Below the pieces are notes generated by a model. That model did not search any database, had not been told where the DNA came from, and saw only the letters and a list, made by a program, of their open reading frames with translations. Positions 8,494-15,079 of a stretch of 64,000 bases of DNA are shown here, piece by piece. The stretch lies in the NCBI GenBank assembly GCA_958296025.1, contig OY282430.1:2418001-2482000 (forward strand). The letters are read 5' to 3'. How positions within the stretch are numbered: the first letter of the stretch is position 1; every line of letters begins with the position of its first letter. Source of the stretch: an uncultured Pseudomonadales bacterium. Lineage in GTDB: Bacteria; Pseudomonadota; Gammaproteobacteria; Pseudomonadales; Azotimanducaceae. A program made the translations under genes and the position numbers.

Positions 8494-8661
8494 CTATTTC
8501 AGATTCAACAGCGGGTAGTCCGGCATTCTCGGCAGCAAGGGATGGTTGGTGCAATCGGCGATTGGGTCCAAGGACCCCAGAACGACTTGGCCGATTAACG
8601 GTTCGCTCAACGGTGGGCCAACAGCGTTCTCCAGCCCTACATTGACAACGATTTCTCCCAT
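8494..8661 (-). pseudogene. Internally deleted clan AA aspartic protease remnant
   Basis: A 55-codon frame with a strong ribosome site (AAGGAG, five bases before ATG at 8661). It starts MGEIVVNVGLENAV, like small bacterial clan AA (retropepsin-like) aspartic proteases, and then jumps to PLIGQVVLGSLDPIADCTNH and LLPRMPDYPLLNLK, which resembles their C-terminus. The central half with the catalytic DTG motif is missing, apparently through an in-frame deletion that left both ends joined. The full-length family is about 110-120 residues. The frame is still translatable, but it cannot be a protease in this form. The family assignment is from recalled pattern similarity. Confidence 0.5.
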
Positions 8662-8752
8662 TGCGTCTCCTTGACCGCTTCATCCGCTTGGCTTTCGCCG
8701 CAAAAGGCGCGATGACCGACCATCCGCGGCGGACAGTGGAACTATACGCCGC

Positions 8753-10513
8753 CTACAGCTCGTTGGCGACGGCGGCGAAGACGGAAGTTCCTCGGGCGAT
8801 GGTCTCCACCACCTCAAGCTCCATCAAATCCTCCGGCGACATCAACAGCGGATTGCGCGACAGCACCACCAGATCCGCCTGCTTGCCTGCCGTGAGGGTG
8901 CCCTTGCAACATTCCTCGAAGGTTTGGTAGGCGGCGTGGACGGTGATCGCCCGCAGGGCGTCCAGCACCGAGATGCGCTGCTCGGGACCGAGCACCTGGC
9001 CGCTGCGGGTGATGCGGTTGACGGTGGCCCAAAGCAAGCGAACCATGTCCGGCGGCACCACTGGGGCGTCATTGTGCAGGCTGAACGCCAGCCCCTGTTG
9101 CAGCGCGGAATTGGCGGGGCTGATGCGGGCGGCGCGTTGCGGCCCCAGCACGGAGTCCCGATGCCAGTCTCCCCAATAGAAGCTGTGGGCGGAAAAGAAG
9201 GACGGCAGCACACCGAGGGCGGCCATGCGTTCCAGCTGATCCTCGCGCACCGTCTGCGCGTGGATCATCACCGTTCGATGGTCGCCGAGGGTCCCTAGCC
9301 GACCGGCCCGCTCAACGGCGTCCAACAGCATGTCAGCGGCGGCGTCGCCGTTGCAATGCACCAACATGGGCAGGCCGGCGCCGGCAAAGCCGGCGACCAA
9401 GGCGTCCACCGTCTCTTGGGGAAAAGTGGGATAGCCCCGGTAGTCGGCCGGCTGGCCCGACGGCGGCACGAAGTAGGGTTGGCTTAAGTAGGCGGTCTTG
9501 CCTTGCGGAGAGCCATCCAATATGAGCTTGACCCCGGCCAGCTTCAGCCGGTTGCGGTACGCACCCACCGCCACGCCTGCGGGCAACTGGAAGTCCGTCG
9601 AAACGGCCCTTGGATACAGGGTTACGTCCAGGCTTAGGCCCTCCCGCGCGGCTATCTCAGCCAAACGTTCATAGTCCGCCAAGTTGGCCGCGCCATCCTG
9701 CACCGTGGTGACGCCTTGGCTGGCGTAGGTGTCCAAGGCGGCCTTTATGTCCTCAACGGCGAGGCCGCCGCTGCCGACGAACGCCGGGAACAGGGGTGCC
9801 ATCGCCGTCTCCTCCAGCACGCCATCCGGCTCTTGGCCGCCGGGCTGCCGCCGAATATGGCCACCGGGCGGGTCCGGCGCTGCAGCGGTGACGCCGACCC
9901 GCTGCAAGGCCAAGCTGTTGGTGGCGGCCAAGTGCCCGGACACATGCATGAGGACGATGGGGTGCTTTCCGGAAACCGCATCCAAATCGTCCCGGTTTGG
10001 ATGGCGGCGCTCTTCGATCAGGGAATCGTCGTAGCTGACGCCCAGCACCCACTCTCCCGGTGCGATGCCGCGTTCCCCGATGTGGCTGCGCAGCACCTCC
10101 TGCAGGGAGGCGATGCTGATCACCGCCCCCACCGGCGGCGAGGCGACGTTGGCGGCCCGCGCCGCACGCGCCGAGAAGGACAGGTGGCCGTGGGCGTCGA
10201 TAAAGCCGGGCAGCAAGGCCTTACCGCCCAGTTCGGTGATCTCATCGGCCGCCCCGGTCCAATCCTCCCGACGTCCCACCCAAAGAATTTTCTCGCCCTT
10301 AACCGCCACTGCGGTGGCACCGGCTTGGGCTTCATCCAGGCTGATGATGTGCTCGCCCAACCAAAGCCGATCCGCTTGCATGGGCGGCGTCCGTGCCCCG
10401 CAGGCCGACAATAAGACCAACGCCATCGCCGATGGCCAGCGAACACAGCCGCTCCGCCTAGGCGGCTTAGGGCTTGACGCCAGCATCAATCGGCTGCCCG
10501 TGCCGAGCGCCAT
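8753..10513 (-). CDS. Amidohydrolase family lipoprotein (YtcJ-like)
   Basis: A member of the amidohydrolase 3 family, about 580 residues. The metal-binding DAHGHLSF motif follows an N-terminal beta-domain, and later metal and catalytic regions (LVHCNGDAAADMLLDA, HAQTVREDQ, HNDAPVVPP) are present. The N-terminus carries a hydrophobic stretch ending MALVLLSAC, a good lipobox, so the mature protein is probably anchored in the envelope through that cysteine. ATG codons at 10513 and 10486 are both possible starts; the first overlaps mtnA by 47 bases. YtcJ-type enzymes hydrolyse varied amides or ureas, and the substrate here is unknown. It is the last gene of the aldolase-mtnA transcription unit. 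Confidence 0.85.
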   Translation of the reverse strand: MALGTGSRLMLASSPKPPRRSGCVRWPSAMALVLLSACGARTPPMQADRLWLGEHIISLDEAQAGATAVAVKGEKILWVGRREDWTGAADEITELGGKALLPGFIDAHGHLSFSARAARAANVASPPVGAVISIASLQEVLRSHIGERGIAPGEWVLGVSYDDSLIEERRHPNRDDLDAVSGKHPIVLMHVSGHLAATNSLALQRVGVTAAAPDPPGGHIRRQPGGQEPDGVLEETAMAPLFPAFVGSGGLAVEDIKAALDTYASQGVTTVQDGAANLADYERLAEIAAREGLSLDVTLYPRAVSTDFQLPAGVAVGAYRNRLKLAGVKLILDGSPQGKTAYLSQPYFVPPSGQPADYRGYPTFPQETVDALVAGFAGAGLPMLVHCNGDAAADMLLDAVERAGRLGTLGDHRTVMIHAQTVREDQLERMAALGVLPSFFSAHSFYWGDWHRDSVLGPQRAARISPANSALQQGLAFSLHNDAPVVPPDMVRLLWATVNRITRSGQVLGPEQRISVLDALRAITVHAAYQTFEECCKGTLTAGKQADLVVLSRNPLLMSPEDLMELEVVETIARGTSVFAAVANEL

Positions 10514-11615
10514 GCAACCGGGTTAGGGAATCCGCCAGCGGCGGGCGGGCGATGCCCCGCTCCGTGATGATGGCAGTGACCAACCTCGCCGGGGTGACGT
10601 CGAAGGCCGGATTGAAGGCCCGCACTTCGGCGGCATGGTCCTGCCGTATCTCCCCCTCGGCCCGTTCCTCAATGGGCACCTCCCGCCCAGAGGCGGCGTT
10701 CGGGTCGAAAGTGGAAAGAGGGCAGGCCACATAGAAGGGCACACCGAAGTGGTTGGCCAGCACGGCCAAGCTGAGGGTGCCGACCTTGTTGACCACATCG
10801 CCGTTGGCGGCCACCCGGTCGGCGCCGACGAGGATCAGATCGATGCGCCCGGCCGCCATCAGGCCGGCCGCGGCGCTGTCGCAGATCAGGGTGACGTCGA
10901 TGCCGGCCCTGGCCAACTCCCAAGCCGTCAGGCGGGCGCCTTGGAACAGGGGTCGCGTCTCATCGACGTACACATGGAAAGGCGTCCCGGCTTGGTGGTT
11001 GAGGTACAGGGGTGCGGTGGCGGTGCCGAGCTCGGAAACGGCCAAGGCGCCGGCGTTGCAGTGAGTGAGCACGTTGCTGCCCGGCTCAACGAGCCCGCGC
11101 CCGTGCTCGCCGATGGCGCGGCAGGCGGCCGCGTCCTCCCGATGAATGGTTTCCGCCTCGTCGATCAAGGCCGCCAAGGTCGCTTCCGCCGCACCCCGGC
11201 GGCGCATGCGCTCAACCGCCCAACACAGGTTGACGGCGGTTGGCCGGGCGGCGATCAGGGCATCGCCGTCGAGTTGCAGAACAGCTTGCAGGCCGGTTTC
11301 AACCGAGCGATGCTCTGAACCGCCGGGTAGCGGGCCATCCGCTATCGCGCTTGGCCCACGGCCTGCCCCCTTGTGGCGCTGCCGGAAGCCGGAAGACCCG
11401 TCATCCCCTGCAACTTTGCGCCGGGCCGCCACCGCCAAGGCGTAGGCCGCGGCGATGCCGATGGCCGGCGCCCCGCGCACGGCCAAGGAGGCGATGGCCT
11501 CCACCGCGCCGGCGATGTCCTCGATCAAAAGGTACTCGACTTTGCCCGGCAGCAACCGCTGGTCGAGCAGACGCAACTGCCCGTCCTCCCACAAAATGGC
11601 CGGCGGCACCTTCAT
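10467..11615 (-). CDS. mtnA: Methylthioribose-1-phosphate isomerase with insertion
   Basis: A 382-residue MtnA that converts 5-methylthioribose 1-phosphate to the ribulose form in 5'-methylthioadenosine recycling. Signatures include AVRGAPAIGIAAAYALAVAA near residues 45-64, ARPTAVNLCWAVERM near 123-137, and GADRVAANGDVVNKVGTLSLA in the C-terminal eIF2B-like fold. Between the first two there are about 35 extra residues (roughly 68-112), Gly/Ser/Arg-rich, not usual in the family. The ATG at 11615 overlaps the stop of the upstream class II aldolase gene (ATGA), so the two are coupled. The pairing suggests that the aldolase handles the MtnA product. The usual catalytic Cys/Asp region appears intact, so it is probably functional. 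Confidence 0.93.
   Translation of the reverse strand: MKVPPAILWEDGQLRLLDQRLLPGKVEYLLIEDIAGAVEAIASLAVRGAPAIGIAAAYALAVAARRKVAGDDGSSGFRQRHKGAGRGPSAIADGPLPGGSEHRSVETGLQAVLQLDGDALIAARPTAVNLCWAVERMRRRGAAEATLAALIDEAETIHREDAAACRAIGEHGRGLVEPGSNVLTHCNAGALAVSELGTATAPLYLNHQAGTPFHVYVDETRPLFQGARLTAWELARAGIDVTLICDSAAAGLMAAGRIDLILVGADRVAANGDVVNKVGTLSLAVLANHFGVPFYVACPLSTFDPNAASGREVPIEERAEGEIRQDHAAEVRAFNPAFDVTPARLVTAIITERGIARPPLADSLTRLHGARHGQPIDAGVKP
11280..11414 (-). other. Extra coding segment inside mtnA
   Basis: In-frame DNA encoding about 45 residues of low complexity between two conserved blocks of MtnA. It contains several short inverted repeats (for example GGGCCA and TGGCCC arms), but no motif that I can match to a known element or to the other extra segments in this window. 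Confidence 0.5.
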
Positions 11616-12439
11616 GGCTCGCCCGTCTCGCTGGCCGGCAAAGGAAGCGGATGCGGGGCAACTTCGTCCCGCACCACTCCCTGGGTAGTTTGGGGCATCG
11701 CCTTGCCGGTTGCATCTTGATCCTCGGCAGCTCGGCGAGGTGCATCGGCAGGCATCCCGACATCCACCCGTTCGTCGGTTGGCGGCGTCGCGTTGCGGGA
11801 ACGGGTGGATGCGAGCACCAGGCTGCGGCCCAAGCATTGGATCAGGGTGCCACCGGTGTGCTCTGCGCCCTCGCCACAAGCGAAGACGCCGTCTCGATGG
11901 CCCAAGGTGGCGAAGACCAAGGGCCGGGTCGCGTTGGAGCTTAGCAAGGCCGCGACGGCCTTCGCCATGCGCCAGGAACCGTACTCCACGTCGGCGGCGA
12001 TGGTGGGCAACCCCAACCCTGGCGCTTGGCCCCAAATATCCGGGCTGTGCCCGTGCAGCACCCAATGTATGTCGGCGTCAGCGTGGTAAACCATCGCGTG
12101 GGTCAAGCTCTCCGATGACGGCGGCTTGACGCCTTCGGCGTCTGCGTGGAAGCGGTTCAAGTCACAACGGTCGATGCGCACGAGGTCGTCCATGCCGGCT
12201 TGGGCCGCGCCGCCGGTCTGGCTGGCGGTGATGATGAAGGTCTCCTCCCCGCCCGCGGCACGGCGGCTTAGGTTGCCGTAGCCAAAGCCGCCGTAGCGGT
12301 CCGGCCTTTGCCCAATGAGGCCGAGCCGCCGCAGCACCGCCCGCCAAGCCAAGAGCGGCTGCGCCAAGGCGTCCGCAATGGGCGCCGACGGCGCCTTCAG
12401 CGCATAGCTAAAGCCAATGACGCCTTCGTCCTGAGCCAT
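11612..12439 (-). CDS. Class II aldolase/adducin family protein coupled to mtnA
   Basis: A 275-residue class II aldolase-like protein. Visible family features are GGFGYGNLSRR, ITASQTGG, the glutamate in SSESLTHAMVY and the paired histidines in VLHGHSPDIW, which bind the divalent metal with a more distal histidine (TLGHRDGVF). Position directly upstream of mtnA, with an ATGA overlap, points to a role on 5-methylthioribulose 1-phosphate: either MtnB-like dehydratase or, more like fuculose-phosphate aldolases, the Ald2 aldolase of the DHAP shunt. The sequence alone does not decide. Residues about 213-275 are a Pro/Ala/Arg-rich tail without homology. It is divergent from the TauD-like gene, with only 14 bases between start codons. 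Confidence 0.8.
   Translation of the reverse strand: MAQDEGVIGFSYALKAPSAPIADALAQPLLAWRAVLRRLGLIGQRPDRYGGFGYGNLSRRAAGGEETFIITASQTGGAAQAGMDDLVRIDRCDLNRFHADAEGVKPPSSESLTHAMVYHADADIHWVLHGHSPDIWGQAPGLGLPTIAADVEYGSWRMAKAVAALLSSNATRPLVFATLGHRDGVFACGEGAEHTGGTLIQCLGRSLVLASTRSRNATPPTDERVDVGMPADAPRRAAEDQDATGKAMPQTTQGVVRDEVAPHPLPLPASETGEP
11761..11811. repeat. Perfect 13-bp inverted repeat in the aldolase tail
   Basis: CATCCACCCGTTC at 11761-11773 is the exact reverse complement of GAACGGGTGGATG at 11799-11811, with a 25-base loop. It lies where the aldolase sequence stops resembling its family and the low-complexity tail begins. This is consistent with a small palindromic element that was inserted and is now translated. 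Confidence 0.6.
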
Positions 12440-12453
12440 CGGTTAGAATCCCC

Positions 12454-13311
12454 ATGCCGCATCCGGCTATGAAAGCGCATTCCATGCTGCAAGTGAAGAA
12501 GGCATCCGCCGCCATCGGCGCCTACGTCAGCGGATTTTCCCTCAAGGACGCCTTGGACGATGGCGCTGCGGTCGGCCAACTGCGCGAATCGTTGCTGGAG
12601 CATCAAGTGCTGTTCCTGCGCGATCAGCCGCTTGCACCCCAAGAGCTGCAGGCCGTGGCCAGCCGCCTCGGCCCGCTATTCGATCATCCCGCCTACCCTC
12701 GCGCGCCCGGGGCCGAGCACGTCCACATTCTGGAGAGCACTCCGGACAAGCCCACCAAGATCGAAGCTTGGCACTCCGACATGACCTTCAGCGCCACCCC
12801 GCCGAACTTCACCCTGCTGCACGGCCAGATCATCCCCGAATGCGGCGGAGACACCCTTTGGACCAGCGCCTTGGCCGCCTACGAGGCGTTGTCCGAGCCC
12901 CTTAAGGGAATGCTCAACGGCCTGACCGCCGTGCATGACTTTCGCTACGGCTTTCGCGAAAGCCTGACCGAACCGGGCGGCGAGGAGCGGCTGGCGGCGG
13001 CGGTGGCCGCCAACCCCCCGGTGCACCACCCCGTGGTGCGCACCCACCCGGAAACCGGCAAAAAGGCCCTCTACGTCAACCCCCTGTTCACGGTGCGCAT
13101 CAAGGAGTTGAGCGCATTGGAAAGCCAACGAATCCTGGCCTTGCTACACGAGCACCTGACCACCGCCGAATTTACCACCCGCCTGACTTGGACGCCGGAA
13201 ACTCTCGCCATTTGGGACAACCGCTCCACCCAGCACAAGCCCATCAACGACTATTTTCCCCAACACCGCAAACTGCACCGCGTCACCACCGCCGGCGAGC
13301 GCCCAAGATAA
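12454..13311 (+). CDS. TauD/TfdA family Fe(II)/2-oxoglutarate dioxygenase
   Basis: A 285-residue TauD-like oxygenase. The iron-binding facial triad is visible as WHSDMTF near residue 107 (His and Asp) and a distal His in NRSTQHKPIND near the C-terminus. The 2-oxoglutarate-binding arginine is likely in QHRKLHRVTTAGERP. It probably hydroxylates a sulfonate, carboxylate or related small acid, using 2-oxoglutarate and oxygen; taurine itself cannot be assumed. ATG codons at 12454, 12469 and 12484 are all close and in frame; the last (MLQVKK) fits the family best but the first is closest to the divergent gene. It shares a 14-base start-to-start gap with the aldolase. Confidence 0.9.
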   Translation: MPHPAMKAHSMLQVKKASAAIGAYVSGFSLKDALDDGAAVGQLRESLLEHQVLFLRDQPLAPQELQAVASRLGPLFDHPAYPRAPGAEHVHILESTPDKPTKIEAWHSDMTFSATPPNFTLLHGQIIPECGGDTLWTSALAAYEALSEPLKGMLNGLTAVHDFRYGFRESLTEPGGEERLAAAVAANPPVHHPVVRTHPETGKKALYVNPLFTVRIKELSALESQRILALLHEHLTTAEFTTRLTWTPETLAIWDNRSTQHKPINDYFPQHRKLHRVTTAGERPR

Positions 13312-13471
13312 GGGTTTCAGCCAGTTGCAACCCTCCCGCAAAATCTTCGCAAGCACGGGCCTCGCTGGCGGCGTTGCCGGCAAGCCACTCGCTAACTGGT
13401 CGAAAAGCCTATGGGCAGCGGCCCCAGCCGGCCCAAGCGGCATCCTTGGCGGAAAAATCCGAGCCTGAAGC

Positions 13472-13930
13472 GTGCGACTGAACCCAAGACGGATTCCGAT
13501 TCATCGCCCCTATCCCGACGAGGTCCCTTGGGAACTGCTGCCGCAGTCCCTAGCCGATACGCCCGTTCTGAAGCGGCTGCGCGTCGCCAAGTTGGACAAC
13601 GAGGTGGTCGGCGTTTACGCCTTTGAGCAGGTCTCCGCCCTCCACTACCACATCACCGCCTTAGCGGTCGCCGCACCGCACCGAAAAAGGGGGCTGGGCC
13701 GCTGGCTGCTCGGCCACGCCATCGGCGTCTGCGAAACCAAGGGGGCGCGGGAAATCACCGTGCCGTGCCCAAGGACTTCACGCAGCCCAACCAGCGCCGG
13801 CAAGGGCAGCGCCCTCCCCTGCACTGCTCAAGGCGCCCCCCCAAATAAGTCCGCGGCGCATAGATTGTTCAGCCGCGCCGGTTTCGCAAGGCTGGAAGCC
13901 GGATACCGCCTACTGCTGACCCCGGACTGA
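13472..13930 (+). CDS. GNAT family N-acetyltransferase with insertion
   Basis: A 152-residue acetyltransferase. The acetyl-CoA loop is at residues 65-80 (AVAAPHRKRGLGRWLL), in a form of the R/Q-x-x-G-x-G/A motif, and the C-terminal AAHRLFSRAGFARLEAGYR is the usual final strand-helix. Between them GAREITV is followed by about 30 extra residues (98-127: Pro, Ser and Cys-rich) where normal GNAT proteins have a short turn. I take the GTG at 13472 as start; the ribosome site is weak. The acceptor substrate is unknown. Whether the insertion destroys activity cannot be told, but the frame is intact throughout. Confidence 0.78.
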   Translation: MRLNPRRIPIHRPYPDEVPWELLPQSLADTPVLKRLRVAKLDNEVVGVYAFEQVSALHYHITALAVAAPHRKRGLGRWLLGHAIGVCETKGAREITVPCPRTSRSPTSAGKGSALPCTAQGAPPNKSAAHRLFSRAGFARLEAGYRLLLTPD

Positions 13931-14076
13931 CAGTGCGCCTCCCACCCAAGCGCTGCATTTCCTCCTTAGAAGAGCTATGACACCCCCTGTCCATGGAAAA
14001 CCAAGGTTGATTTAGGCCCCTTGTTCCACCAATGCTTGGCAGGCGCGACTTTGGAATGATCCTGCCGATCCGACTC

Positions 14077-14104
14077 TTGCGCATTGTCGTTGTTTCGGTA
14101 TGCT
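14077..14104 (+). promoter_or_regulatory. Possible sigma-70 promoter
   Basis: TTGCGC at 14077-14082 and TATGCT at 14099-14104 are separated by 16 bases and lie just before the frameshifted DUF1640-like gene. The match to consensus is moderate, and nothing else supports it. Confidence 0.3.
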
Positions 14105-14118
14105 GGCAATCTTGGTAA

Positions 14119-14363
14119 ATGAGCGAGGATCAAGCAGTGGCCGCAACGACTTTCGACACGCTTGCTGCCTCCCGCGCCTTGAAGAGCGCAGGCCTCAATG
14201 AGGACATGCCGACGCCATCGTGGATGTGTTGAGTGCATCGCTTGGGGCTCATGTCGCCACCAAGACCGACCTCGCCGAATTGGAAACGCGCCTCACAGTT
14301 CGCTTCGGCGGCATGTTGTCCGTGGCCGTAGGCGTCATCGTCGCTGCAATAAAGCTCCTATAG
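14119..14363 (+). pseudogene. DUF1640-like coiled-coil membrane protein, frameshifted
   Basis: The ATG at 14119 opens MSEDQAVAATTFDTLAASRA and LKSAGLNE, the usual beginning of the DUF1640 (CCDC90-like) family. That frame stops after about 37 codons, but the next frame continues HADAIVDVLSASLGAHVATK, TDLAELETRLTVRFGG and a C-terminal hydrophobic anchor ending AAIKLL. Loss of one base near 14210 explains the break, and the total length (245 bases) is one short of a multiple of three. These proteins normally form a coiled coil with a C-terminal membrane segment. It ends eight bases from the convergent SIS-domain gene. Confidence 0.7.
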
Positions 14364-14370
14364 CCGCCAG

Positions 14371-14970
14371 TTAACGCGGCAAGTTGTCCGTGCGGGCTTG
14401 ACGGCCCAAGTAGCCGCCGTGGTGGCGCAAGCCGTAGTCCTTGCGAGTGACGCCCTTGACCTCCATCAGCGCCAAGGCGATGGCGTCGGTGATGGCCAGC
14501 ATGACGGCGGTGCTGGCGCTGGGCGTCAGACCCAAGGGGCAGGGCTCCGCAATGATGCCCATGTCCAACACCCAGTCCGACAGTTCCCGCAACACCGAGT
14601 CCGGGTGGGAGGTGACGCCAATCACCTTGGCGACGCCGAGACGCCGGGACAGTTCCAGCATCTCCAGCACCTCCCGGCTCTTGCCGCTGGTTGAGAAGGC
14701 CACCAGCAAATCCGCCGGCCCAATCAGGCCGAGGTCTCCGTGCGCCGCCTCCCCCGGATGAACGAAGGCCGCCGGGGTGGCGGTGGAGCACAGGGTGGCG
14801 GTGAACTTGCGGGCGACATGCCCCGCCTTGCCGATGCCGGTCGCCAGCACCTTGCCCCGGCAGGCGGCCATGGCCTCGACCGCCCGCACAAAATCATCGG
14901 TGACCCGCACGGCACGGATGGCCTCCGCCTCCGCCCGCAACACCGCCTGCATCCGTTCCCGTGGTTCCAT
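14371..14970 (-). CDS. SIS-domain sugar-phosphate isomerase (KdsD/GutQ-like, no CBS)
   Basis: A 199-residue protein made of a SIS domain only. ATGIGKAGHVARKFTATL, VHPGEAAHGDLGLI and STSGKSREVLEML are the signatures of arabinose-5-phosphate isomerases of the KdsD/GutQ/KpsF group, which make the precursor of Kdo. Normal KdsD is about 325 residues with two C-terminal CBS domains. Those are absent here, although the reading frame ends naturally (GGYLGRQARTDNLPR). CBS-less forms exist in other bacteria. Presence of kdsA in the same window supports a role in Kdo synthesis. The ATG at 14970 fits. Confidence 0.83.
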   Translation of the reverse strand: MEPRERMQAVLRAEAEAIRAVRVTDDFVRAVEAMAACRGKVLATGIGKAGHVARKFTATLCSTATPAAFVHPGEAAHGDLGLIGPADLLVAFSTSGKSREVLEMLELSRRLGVAKVIGVTSHPDSVLRELSDWVLDMGIIAEPCPLGLTPSASTAVMLAITDAIALALMEVKGVTRKDYGLRHHGGYLGRQARTDNLPR

Positions 14971-15079
14971 GCCGCCTAGGTTAACAGGCTGCGGAAGAAA
15001 TCATGCGGAGCAACCTAAAACGTCGCATTCTTGTTTTCTCGGAGTTGCCCGACCCATTCCACATAGTACCCTTGACGGC

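Noticed and set aside
11616-12065. N-terminal extension of the mtnA frame
   Set aside because: It overlaps the aldolase gene in another frame. The ATG at 11615 sits in an ATGA junction and begins the MtnA homology.
14777-15079. N-terminal extension of the GH20 frame
   Set aside because: It is antisense to the SIS-domain gene and has no similarity; the ATG at 15080 is the natural start.
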